A DNA stretch of 64,000 nt from DASSUW01 sp963844405 (GTDB lineage: Bacteria > Actinomycetota > Thermoleophilia > Solirubrobacterales > Solirubrobacteraceae), in the NCBI GenBank assembly GCA_963844405.1, contig CAWJNZ010000008.1, positions 186,001-250,000 of the forward strand, written 5' to 3'. The translations under genes and the position numbers were made by a program. Numbering within the stretch: position 1 is the stretch's first letter; each line of letters begins with the position of its first letter. Positions 16,944 to 24,602 of this stretch are shown in pieces. Under the pieces are notes generated by a model that was not told where the DNA came from, ran no database searches, and saw nothing but the letters and a program-made list of their open reading frames with translations.

Positions 16944-19900
16944 GCCCGGCGCACGGCGATGTGGAGCGGGCGTCCCTTGACGGTCGCAGGCTCCCCCGTG
17001 GCGCCGTCGTAGGAGACGGCGACGGCGAGGGTCTCGCCCGTGAGGTAGTCCTCGAACGCGCGCGCCGCGTCGAGCAGCTCGGCGTCGCCCCCGAGCGTCA
17101 GCTCGATCCGGTCGGCCACCTCCAGGCCGGCCGTCTTGCGCGCGTGCTGGACCGCGTGGACGATCTCGCGCGCGAGGCCCTCGCGGACCAGCTCATCGTC
17201 GAGCTCGAGCTCGAGCGCGACCGCGTGCGAGCCCTCGCGCTCGAGCTGGTAGCCCTCGAGCGGCTGCATGGCCAGCAGCAGGTCGTCGCCGCCGAGCTCG
17301 TGGTCGTGCCCGTCGACGTTGATGCCGACGCCGCGGCCCTCGCGCAGCGCGTCGGCGACGTGCGTGGGGTCGAGCGCCGCCACGGCGGCCGCCACCTGCG
17401 GCATGTGCCTGCCGAAGCGCGGGCCGAGCGAGCGGTAGTTGGGCTTGACCTCGTAGGAGCCGAGCTCGTCGGCCTGTGAGACGAAGCGCAGCGCCTTGAC
17501 GTTCAGCTCGGCCTTGACGATGTCCTCGAGCCGCTCGATCGCCTCGCGCTCGGCGCCGGCGGCCACCACCACGGCGGCGCGCAGCGGCTGGCGGACGCCG
17601 AGCTTGGCCTGCCCGCGGGCGGCGAGGCCGAGCCGCACGCTCTCGCGCACGACGCCCATCGCCACCTCGAGCTCCGCGTCGCGGGGGCCGACCTCCGGGA
17701 AGTCGGTCAGGTGGACGCTGGGCTCGGAGCCGTCGAGGTTGTCGTAGATCTCGTCGGCGATGAACGGGCAGAACGGCGCCAGCAGCTTGGACACCGTGAC
17801 CAGGCACGTGTGGAGCGTGCCGAAGGCGGCCGGGTCGCCGTCCCAGAAGCGCGCGCGCGAGCGGCGCACGTACCAGTTCGACAGCTCGTCGACGAACGCG
17901 GCGATCGCGTGGCCCGCCCGGGTGGCGTCATACGCGTCGAGCCGGTCGCGCACGACCTCGGTCGTCGCGTGCAGGCGCGAGAGCGCCCAGCGGTCGAGGT
18001 CGGTGGCCGCCCCCGCGTGCTCGTGCACGTCGTTGACGTTCGTGTAGAGGACGAGGAAGCCGTAGGTGTTCCAGAGCTGCAGGAGGAACTGCCGCAGCGA
18101 CTCGCCGACCGTGTTGACGGAGAACATGTAGCCGTCCCACGGGAACTTCGAGGTGAAGAAGTACCAGCGGAAGGCGTCGGCGCCGTGCTTGTCGATGACG
18201 TCCCAGGGGGCGACGACGTTGCCGAGCGACTTCGACATCTTGCGGCCCTGCTCGTCGGCGATGTGGCCGAGGACGAGGCACGTCCGATAGGGCGACTGGT
18301 CGAAGAGCAGCGTCGAGATCGCCAGCAGCGAGTAGAACCAGCCGCGCGTCTGGTCGATCGCCTCGCAGATGTAGTCGGCCGGGAAGCGCTCCCTGAAGCG
18401 CTCCTCGTTCTCGTGCGGGGCATGCCACTGGGCGAACGGCATCGCCCCCGAGTCGAACCAGACGTCGATCACCTCGGGCACCCGGCGCAGCGGCTCGCCG
18501 CCGCTCGGCGACGGGATCTCGACGTCGTCGACGTACGGGCGGTGCGGGTCCTCGAGCTTGACGCCGCTGAGCTGCTCGAGCTCGGTGAGCGAGCCGATCG
18601 CCATCGTCTCGCCGGCCTCGTTGCGCCAGATCGGCAGCGGCGTGCCCCAGTACCGCTCGCGCGAGATCGCCCAGTCGACGTTGTTCTCCAGCCACTTGCC
18701 CATGCGGCCGTGCTTGATGTGCTCCGGGTGCCAGTCGACCGACTCGTTCGTGGCCAGCAGCCGGTCGCGCAGGGACGAGGTGGCGATGTACCAGGACGGC
18801 TTGGCGTAGTAGAGCAGCGGCGTCCCGCAGCGCCAGCAGTGGGGGTAGGCGTGCAGGTACGCCTCCTCTTTGAGCAGCCGCCCGCGCTCGCGCAGATCCT
18901 CGACGATCTTCGGGTCGGCGTCCTTGACCCAGAGGCCGGCGAACTGCCCCATCCGCTCCTCGAACGTGCCGTTGAGCTTCACGGGGTTGATGACGGCGAT
19001 GCCCTGCTCCTGGCCGATCCGGAAATCGTCCTCGCCGAAGGAGATCGACGTGTGCACGACGCCGGTGCCGTCCTCGGCGCTGACGAAGTCGGCGGGCACG
19101 ACGGTGTGGCCGCGCTCGCCGAACTCCTCGGTGGCGATGAAGGTGAACGGCGGCTCGTAGCGGGCGCCGAGCATGTCGCGGCCGTGGAAGCGATCGGCGA
19201 TCCTGGTGCCCTCGCCGAGCACGGCCTCGGCGCGCGCCTCGGCGATCACGTGACCGTCCTCGCTGCGCACGTAGGCGAGGTCGGGCGAGACGGCCAGCGC
19301 CGCGTTGGAGAGCAGCGTCCAGGGCGTCGTGGTCCAGGCGAGGATGCGGTCGCCCGGCTTCAGCGCACCGGCGCCGTCGACGACCGGGAAGGTGACGTAG
19401 ACGCTCGGGTCCTCGACGTCCTTGTAGCCCTCGGACACCTCGTGCGAGGACAGCGCCGTGCCGCAGCGGGCGCAGTAGGGCACGACCTTGTGGCCCTCGT
19501 AGAGCAGGTCGCGCTCCCACATCGTCTTGAGCGCCCACCAGACCGACTCGATGTAGCTCGGCTCCAGCGTGCGGTACGGATGGTCGATGTCGACCCAGTA
19601 GCCGATCCGCTCGGTCAGGCGGTCCCAGTCCTCGAGGAACTCGAAGACCGACTCGCGGCACTTGGCGTTGAACTCGGCGATGCCGTAGCGCTCGATGTCG
19701 TCCTTGGACTTGAAGCCGAGCTGCTGCTCGACGGCGATCTCGACCGGCAGGCCGTGGCAGTCCCAGCCGCCCTTGCGCTCGACGTAGCGCCCGCGCATGG
19801 TCTGGTAGCGCGGGAAGATGTCCTTGAACGCGCGGGCGATCACGTGGTGGGAGCCGGGGCGCCCGTTGGCGGTCGGCGGACCCTCGTAGAAGACGTACGG

Positions 19901-20023
19901 CTCGGCGCCCTGGCGGCGGCGGATCGACTCGCGGAAGACGTCGCGCTCGCGCCAGCGCTCGAGGACCTCCTCCTCGAGCTTGGGGAAGTCGGGCTTGGCG
20001 GGCAGCGGGCGCAGCGGCGTCAC
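16940..20023 (-). CDS. ileS: Isoleucyl-tRNA synthetase, IleRS2-like with GXHH signature
   Basis: Charges tRNA-Ile with isoleucine. Full length (1027 aa), uninterrupted. The class I signature normally written HIGH is here GSHH (residues 57-60, in NGRPGSHHVIARAFKD), the altered form known from IleRS2 enzymes. The second motif is KMSKS (595-599). The editing domain carries WTTTPWTLLSNAAL, and the core contains KGGWDCHGLPVE. The C-terminal anticodon region is present. The mycobacterial enzyme has the same architecture. GXHH-type enzymes are reported to be highly resistant to mupirocin. GTG start, with TAGAAT 9 nt upstream and no Shine-Dalgarno. Confidence 0.95.
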   Translation of the reverse strand: MTPLRPLPAKPDFPKLEEEVLERWRERDVFRESIRRRQGAEPYVFYEGPPTANGRPGSHHVIARAFKDIFPRYQTMRGRYVERKGGWDCHGLPVEIAVEQQLGFKSKDDIERYGIAEFNAKCRESVFEFLEDWDRLTERIGYWVDIDHPYRTLEPSYIESVWWALKTMWERDLLYEGHKVVPYCARCGTALSSHEVSEGYKDVEDPSVYVTFPVVDGAGALKPGDRILAWTTTPWTLLSNAALAVSPDLAYVRSEDGHVIAEARAEAVLGEGTRIADRFHGRDMLGARYEPPFTFIATEEFGERGHTVVPADFVSAEDGTGVVHTSISFGEDDFRIGQEQGIAVINPVKLNGTFEERMGQFAGLWVKDADPKIVEDLRERGRLLKEEAYLHAYPHCWRCGTPLLYYAKPSWYIATSSLRDRLLATNESVDWHPEHIKHGRMGKWLENNVDWAISRERYWGTPLPIWRNEAGETMAIGSLTELEQLSGVKLEDPHRPYVDDVEIPSPSGGEPLRRVPEVIDVWFDSGAMPFAQWHAPHENEERFRERFPADYICEAIDQTRGWFYSLLAISTLLFDQSPYRTCLVLGHIADEQGRKMSKSLGNVVAPWDVIDKHGADAFRWYFFTSKFPWDGYMFSVNTVGESLRQFLLQLWNTYGFLVLYTNVNDVHEHAGAATDLDRWALSRLHATTEVVRDRLDAYDATRAGHAIAAFVDELSNWYVRRSRARFWDGDPAAFGTLHTCLVTVSKLLAPFCPFIADEIYDNLDGSEPSVHLTDFPEVGPRDAELEVAMGVVRESVRLGLAARGQAKLGVRQPLRAAVVVAAGAEREAIERLEDIVKAELNVKALRFVSQADELGSYEVKPNYRSLGPRFGRHMPQVAAAVAALDPTHVADALREGRGVGINVDGHDHELGGDDLLLAMQPLEGYQLEREGSHAVALELELDDELVREGLAREIVHAVQHARKTAGLEVADRIELTLGGDAELLDAARAFEDYLTGETLAVAVSYDGATGEPATVKGRPLHIAVRRA

Positions 20024-20045
20024 GGCCCGCTGATTCTAGGTCGGC

Positions 20046-20468
20046 TCAGCGGTTGCGCCGCCGTGCGGCCTTCTGCGCCTTGCCGCGAGCCCGGGCCTTG
20101 GACTTCGCCTCGCGCTTGTGCTTGTGCGGCCCCTCCTCGCGCAGGCGCCCGCGGTCCGGCCGGTGCGCCTTCGGGAGCGAGCGCTTCGCGTCACGCGAGA
20201 TGAACATGCCGATGAAGACGAAGGCGACGAGCAGCACGCCGGCGATGATGTAGAGCGTCGCCGAGCCGCCGATCTCGGTGTCGAGGAACCCGTCGTCCTC
20301 GGGCTCGGGCGTCGGCGCCGGGGTCGGTTGGGCAGGCGGGAGCGGCGAGAACGGCTCCGACGGCTGCGTGGTCGGGGGCTGGTTCTGGTTCTGGTTGGTC
20401 TGCGCCGCCGCGGCGGCCGGCACCAGCAGCGCCAGCAGGAGGGCGACGACGAGCGTGCGTCGGTACAT
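20046..20468 (-). CDS. Secreted/membrane proline-rich protein with basic tail
   Basis: A 140-residue protein: signal peptide (RRTLVVALLLALLVPAAAAAQ), a 40-residue Gln/Pro/Thr-rich low-complexity stretch, one membrane helix (ATLYIIAGVLLVAFVFIGMF, about residues 74-93) and a highly basic cytoplasmic tail rich in K and R. The topology is therefore a disordered outside part and a charged inside part. Not assigned to a family. It lies between ileS and a MATE transporter on the same strand and could be co-transcribed with either. Confidence 0.7.
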   Translation of the reverse strand: MYRRTLVVALLLALLVPAAAAAQTNQNQNQPPTTQPSEPFSPLPPAQPTPAPTPEPEDDGFLDTEIGGSATLYIIAGVLLVAFVFIGMFISRDAKRSLPKAHRPDRGRLREEGPHKHKREAKSKARARGKAQKAARRRNR

Positions 20469-20484
20469 GCGGTCGCGCAAGGTA

Positions 20485-21777
20485 CTACGCGGGCGCGCCG
20501 GTGAGAACCCACCTGGAGCCCAGGAAGCGCAATCCGGTGGTCAGGGCGCGCATTCCGATCAGGCCGGCGAGCCCCCACCAGACGCCCATGATCCCCCAGC
20601 CCTGGTCGAGCGCGAGCAGCGCGACGGGGACGTAGACGGCGGCCGACAGCAGCATCCCCCACATCAGGAAGCGGGTGTCGCCGGCGCCGATGAGGATGCC
20701 GTCGAGCGCGAAGACGACGCCGTTGAGCGGCATCATCGCCGCGAACAGCCACCAGATCTCCTGCGCCTGCTCGACGACGCGCGCGTCGTCGGTGAAGGCG
20801 TGCGGGATGACGTCGCCGAGCGCGAAGAGGACCAGGCCGAAGCCGGCGCCCACGATCGCCGACCACAGGATCACCCGCGTGGCCGCCGCGCGGGCGCGTG
20901 CGGCTTCGCCGGCGCCGAGCAGCCGGCCGATCATGACCTGCGCGGCGATCGCCAGCGCGTCGAGGACGAGGGCGACGAAGACGAACAGCTGGAAGGCGAT
21001 CTGGTGGGCGGCGAGCGAGGCGGCGCCGATGCGGGCGAGGACCGCCGAGGCGACGAGGAACGAGCCGAGCAGCGCGCCGGTGCGGACGGCGATCTCGGTC
21101 CCGATCCGGATCAGCGGGCGCATGCGCGAGAGCAGCGGGGGCTCGAAGCCGGCGCGCCGCTGGACCTCGACGAAGGCCAGGCCCATGCCCGCCTGCGCGA
21201 TCAACGTGCCCCAGGCGCTGCCGGCCAGGCCCCACCCGAAGCCGTAGACGAACAGCAGCTCGAGCACGACGTTGACCGCGTGGGCGGCGACGAGGATCAC
21301 CAGCGGCGTGCGCAGGTCGCCCATCCCGCGCAGGAACCCCTGGCCGGCGGCGGCCATCATGAAGAACGGCGCGCCGAGGGCGGCGATGCGCAGGTAGAGG
21401 ACCGCGCCGTCGGCGACCTCGTCCTCGCCGCCCATCAGCTTGACCGCGTTCGGCGCGAGCCACACGGTCAGCGCCAGGAAGAGCCCGCCGATGATCAGCG
21501 CCAGCCACAGCGCCTGCGAGCCGAGCGCGGCGGCGTCGTGGTCGCGGCCGGCGCCGTGCAGGCGCGCGACCTGCGCGGTGGTGCCGTAGGTGAGGAAGTT
21601 CAGGATCGCGAAGCCGGTGGAGAGGACGGTGGCGGCGATGGCGAGCGACGCGAGCTGCGTGGTGCCGAGGTGGCCGACGATCGCCGTGTCGACGAGCACG
21701 TAGAGCGGCTCGGCCGCGAGCGCGCCCAGCGCCGGCCAGGCGAGGGCGAAGATCTCCCGGTCCAGGGCGCGACGCAT
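20485..21777 (-). CDS. MATE-family (DinF-like) efflux transporter
   Basis: Cation-coupled exporter with 12 predicted membrane spans in 430 residues, opening with EIFALAWPALGALAAEPLYVLVDTAIVGHLG, the conserved first-helix pattern of the DinF branch. Two homologous halves are visible (LIIGGLFLALTVWLAP / VILWSAIVGAGFGLVLFALG). Substrates of the family include drugs and metabolites; none can be assigned here. The start is put at ATG 21777 (MRRALDRE); the frame is open further upstream to 21822 but that part is not protein-like. Confidence 0.87.
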   Translation of the reverse strand: MRRALDREIFALAWPALGALAAEPLYVLVDTAIVGHLGTTQLASLAIAATVLSTGFAILNFLTYGTTAQVARLHGAGRDHDAAALGSQALWLALIIGGLFLALTVWLAPNAVKLMGGEDEVADGAVLYLRIAALGAPFFMMAAAGQGFLRGMGDLRTPLVILVAAHAVNVVLELLFVYGFGWGLAGSAWGTLIAQAGMGLAFVEVQRRAGFEPPLLSRMRPLIRIGTEIAVRTGALLGSFLVASAVLARIGAASLAAHQIAFQLFVFVALVLDALAIAAQVMIGRLLGAGEAARARAAATRVILWSAIVGAGFGLVLFALGDVIPHAFTDDARVVEQAQEIWWLFAAMMPLNGVVFALDGILIGAGDTRFLMWGMLLSAAVYVPVALLALDQGWGIMGVWWGLAGLIGMRALTTGLRFLGSRWVLTGAPA

Positions 21778-21824
21778 ACGATCATGTTGCCCGGGACTTC
21801 GTCCGGCCGTCCCCTCGACCACGA

Positions 21825-21846
21825 CGGACGCCGTCCGTGGCGTCCG
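21825..21846. repeat. Short perfect hairpin, copy 1 (CGGACGCC / GGCGTCCG)
   Basis: Eight-base perfect arms CGGACGCC (21825-21832) and GGCGTCCG (21839-21846) around the loop GTCCGT. The same arms occur at 50351-50372 with loop ATGGAC, whose reverse complement differs at one base. Here it sits 5 nt before the hydrolase ATG, where it could shield the start. Confidence 0.55.
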
Positions 21847-21851
21847 AGAAG

Positions 21852-22691
21852 ATGAAGCTCCGCCTCTACCACCACCACGACGGCGCGCGCGTGGCCTACC
21901 GCGAGGCGGGGACCGGGCGGCCGCTGGCGCTGCTGCACTCGCGGCTGCTCTCGCACCGCGAGTGGGAGCCGGTAGTGGAGGAGCTGGCCCACCGCTACCG
22001 GCTCGTGCTCCCGGACCTGCCGCTGCACGGCGACTCCGAGGACCGGCCGCGCCACCCGTACACGCCGGACTGGCTGGCCGAGGTGATGTCGGGCTTCATC
22101 CGCGAGACGTGCGGCCCGCGGCCGCTGGTCGGCGGCCACGACGCCGGCGCGCAGATCCTCCTGCACGCGATCGCCACCCGCCAGCTCACGCCCGGCAAGC
22201 TCGTGCTGATGCCGAACGTCATGCACAGCCTCCCCGAGCGGTCCCCGCTCGAGCGCGTGCTCGCGCGCGGCGTGCGGGTCGCCGCGGTGCCGGGGCTCGA
22301 CCGCGCGGTCTCGCACGGCGCCCGGCTCGCCTTCCGGCCGGCCTGGGGCGAGCGGCTGACCGCGCGCGGCAACCCCGCCGCGCGCGACCTCGTCCGCCAC
22401 GCCTTCGGCAGCCTCGGCGGCAACGCCAACCGCGCGCGCTCGTGGGCCCGCGCCGCGCGGCGCTGGCCGAAGGGCGCCCAGGGCGACCTGCTCGAGGTCT
22501 ACCGGCTGATCGAGGTGCCGACCCTGCTCCTGTGGGCGGACGAGGATCCGCTGCACCCGCTGGCGGTGGCCGAGGAGGCGCTCGACCTGCTCCCCGACGC
22601 CCAACTCCGCGTGCTCGAGGGGACCGGCTTCCTGATGGCCTACGACGACCCCGTCGGCCTGGCCAGAGAGCTGGCCGCCTTCTGCGGGTAA
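21852..22691 (+). CDS. Alpha/beta-hydrolase-fold protein with an incomplete triad
   Basis: A 279-residue protein. The nucleophile elbow is GGHDAG, placing aspartate (D97) where epoxide hydrolases and haloalkane dehalogenases have theirs. The second acid may lie in LLLWADEDPLHP. The catalytic histidine, expected in G-x-G-H before the last helix, is replaced by phenylalanine (EGTGFLMAYDDP), and the oxyanion HG is HS. Binding may persist but standard hydrolysis is unlikely. The ATG at 21852 is preferred over GTG 21837, which lies inside the hairpin. Confidence 0.8.
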   Translation: MKLRLYHHHDGARVAYREAGTGRPLALLHSRLLSHREWEPVVEELAHRYRLVLPDLPLHGDSEDRPRHPYTPDWLAEVMSGFIRETCGPRPLVGGHDAGAQILLHAIATRQLTPGKLVLMPNVMHSLPERSPLERVLARGVRVAAVPGLDRAVSHGARLAFRPAWGERLTARGNPAARDLVRHAFGSLGGNANRARSWARAARRWPKGAQGDLLEVYRLIEVPTLLLWADEDPLHPLAVAEEALDLLPDAQLRVLEGTGFLMAYDDPVGLARELAAFCG

Positions 22692-22705
22692 GTCTCGGGG
22701 GCCCC

Positions 22706-22746
22706 GCCCAACGGGCCATTCGGTGTGGAGCGATGTCCCGTTGGGC
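22706..22746. promoter_or_regulatory. 10-bp perfect inverted repeat upstream of the HxlR gene
   Basis: GCCCAACGGG (22706-22715) and CCCGTTGGGC (22737-22746) are exact complements, separated by 21 bp. It ends 14 bp before the TACCGT box (22760-22765) and 28 bp before the HxlR ATG. It could be an autoregulatory operator, or a terminator for the hydrolase gene ending at 22691; there is no T-run. Confidence 0.5.
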
Positions 22747-22773
22747 ACCCCCGGGGCGCTACCGTCTGCACTC

Positions 22774-23241
22774 ATGTATGAGTTGGAACGCCCGGAGTTC
22801 TGCAGTGTCGGGCGGGCGATGGACATCCTCGGCGAGCGCTGGACGCTGCTGATCATGCGCGAGGCCTTCTACGGAGTGCGGCGCTTCTCCGACATGCAGC
22901 GCAACCTCGGCATCGCGCGCAACATCCTCTCGACCCGGCTGCAGACGCTCGTCCGCTCCGGGATCCTCGAGCGCCGCCGCTACCAGGAGGAGCCCGAGCG
23001 CTACGAGTACCGGCTCACGCAGGCCGGGCGCGACCTCTACCCCGCCGTGATCGCGATCATGAAGTGGGGCGACGCGCACCTGTCCGGCGACACCGGCCCG
23101 CCGGTCGTGCTGCGCCACTCGTGCGGCGAGGAGGCCGACCCCGTGCTCGTCTGCAGCCACTGCCGCGAGCCGCTGCACCCGCACGACGTGACGCCCGAGC
23201 CGGGCCCGGGCGCCAAGGTCCACACGCCGACCGCCGCCTAG
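22774..23241 (+). CDS. HxlR-family transcriptional regulator with cysteine-rich tail
   Basis: Winged-helix regulator, 155 residues. The family core is intact: FCSVGRAMDILGERWTLLIM, REAFYGVRRFSDMQRNLG, then IARNILSTRLQTLVRSGIL (recognition helix) and the wing RRRYQEEPERYEYRLT. The C-terminal 50 residues contain three cysteines and several histidines (HSCGEE, LVCSHCREPLHPHD), suggesting a zinc- or redox-sensing tail, which is inference. TACCGT stands 8 nt before the ATG with no Shine-Dalgarno, so the transcript may be leaderless. A likely target is its own promoter via the inverted repeat at 22706-22746. Confidence 0.88.
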   Translation: MYELERPEFCSVGRAMDILGERWTLLIMREAFYGVRRFSDMQRNLGIARNILSTRLQTLVRSGILERRRYQEEPERYEYRLTQAGRDLYPAVIAIMKWGDAHLSGDTGPPVVLRHSCGEEADPVLVCSHCREPLHPHDVTPEPGPGAKVHTPTAA

Positions 23242-23300
23242 TGTCTCGATTCGTAAGTTCGGTCGCAGACTGCCATCGAACTTCCGAATCGGGACACTAG
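23238..23300. terminator. Long bidirectional palindrome carrying both stop codons
   Basis: Arms of 24 nt (23238-23261 and 23277-23300) pair at 22 positions around a 15-nt loop; the outer ends are CTAGTGTC and GACACTAG. The HxlR stop TAG (23239-23241) and the flotillin stop (complement of 23297-23299) occupy mirror-image positions in the two arms. It fills the entire gap between the convergent genes, as expected of a shared terminator. Confidence 0.7.
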
Positions 23301-24270
23301 CTCGGCGGTTCCACCTTCTTCTTCGCCGGCGACGGCGGAGCGCCGTTCTGGCGGCCGAGCGCCTCCTGGGCCATCTTGAGCGCCGGGCCGGCCTGCCCGA
23401 TCACCTGCGAGATGATCTCGGAGATGCCCTGCGCGCCGTTGAGGACCGTGAGGTTGTCGACGTGCTTGAACGACTCGGCCGCCGCGGCCACGATCTCGGG
23501 CAGCTTCTCGGCGATCTGCTGGCCGATGACGGCGTCGGCCTCCTTCTCGAGCGCGTCGGCGCGCTTGGCGATCGCCTCGGCCTCGGCGAGGCCCTTGGCG
23601 CGGATCGCCTCGCCCTCCGCGAGGCCGCGCGCCTTCGTCGCCTCGCCCTCGGCGCGACCGCGCGTGGTGGTCACCGCCGCCTCCGAGTTGCCGATCTGCT
23701 CGATCTTCTTCGCCTGCGCGGCGGCCGAGAGCTCGACCTCGCGCGCCTCGGCCTCGGCCAGTGAGATGCGCGCGGCGCGCTCCGCCTCGGCCTGGACCTG
23801 CTTCTCGTAGGCCGCCGCGTCGGCCGGCTTGCGGACCTGCGTGTCGAGCCGCTTCTCCTCGCGCTGGGCCTCGAGGTTCGCGACCTCGGTCTCCTGCACG
23901 ACGACGTGCTTGCGCGCCTCGGCGTCGGCCAGCGGACCGGCCTGCGCGGACTGCGCCGTCTGGCGGTCGATCTCGGCCTGGTAGGCGGCGCGCTTGATCT
24001 CCGAGTCGCGCCGGGCGGCGGCCTTCAGCGCCTCCGCCTCCTGCTCGCGCTCGGTCGCCTCGCGGTCGGCCTGCGCCTGCGCGATGCGCGCGTGCCGCCG
24101 GTGACGATCTTGAACGTCTTGCCCTCGGAGCCGCTGCGACTGGCGGCGAAGCCGGTGACGATCAGCGCCTCGTCGGCGGCGGGCACCTTCCAGAGGACCT
24201 TGAAGAGGATGGCCAGGAACAGCGGCACGACGACGACGGCCGCCAGGACGACGATCAGGGTGGTGCTCAC
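23297..24270 (-). CDS. Flotillin-like protein lacking its SPFH domain
   Basis: N-terminus: STTLIVVLAAVVVVPLFLAI membrane anchor, then VPAADEALIVTGFAASRSG and GKTFKIVTGG, as in flotillins. From there (about 24100-24110) the sequence jumps, with a frame change, straight to RIAQAQADREATEREQEAEA, the coiled-coil region, omitting the roughly 180-residue SPFH domain. The rest is typical: Glu/Ala-rich heptads, repeated GRAEGEATKARGLAEGEA units, and the C-terminal KLPEIVAAAAESFKHVDNLTVLNG. The GTG start overlaps the upstream NfeD-like stop (GTGA), the classic nfeD-flotillin pairing. Real deletion or assembly collapse are both possible. Confidence 0.8.
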
Positions 24271-24602
24271 GAGTGCTCCTCGGGATAGATGCGGCTCACC
24301 AGCACGAGCCGCGGGGGCTCGTACTCGACGACGACGACCTCCGTGTACGGCTCGATCGAGCGGCCGTCGACGTCGCGGGCCAGGAACGCCTCGACGCCGC
24401 CGCGGATCGCCACCATCACTTCGCCCGTGCGGCCCGGCAGGATCGCTCCGGTGGAGGTGACCCGGCCTCGGCAGCCGATCGGTGACGCTTGGACGGATGA
24501 CCGGGTTGACCGGCGCCCCGCGCGCGGCCGAGACTCGTACCCGTCGGCCGGCGTTGACCGGTGGGGCCTCGGACGAAGGGATGGGCCGGATGAGCGAGAC
24601 AC
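24267..24602 (-). CDS. NfeD-like OB-fold protein
   Basis: The conserved part starts about 24478 with IGCRGRVTSTGAILPGRTG and continues EVMVAIRGGVEAFLARDVDG and VVVVEYEPPRLVLV, the soluble OB-fold domain of NfeD partners of flotillins. No membrane segments precede it, so this is a short NfeD form. The true start is unclear: the only in-frame start is GTG 24602, which overlaps the divergent toxin-like gene by 13 nt, and the 40 residues it adds look like non-coding sequence. An indel near 24480 may hide the real start. Coupled to the flotillin by a 4-nt overlap. Confidence 0.65.
   Translation of the reverse strand: MSRSSGPSLRPRPHRSTPADGYESRPRAGRRSTRSSVQASPIGCRGRVTSTGAILPGRTGEVMVAIRGGVEAFLARDVDGRSIEPYTEVVVVEYEPPRLVLVSRIYPEEHS

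Noticed and set aside
23238..23300. Possible tRNA because of long paired arms and a GTTCG-like stretch
   Set aside because: It is a simple two-arm palindrome without D, anticodon and T loops; stop codons of both neighbours lie in it.
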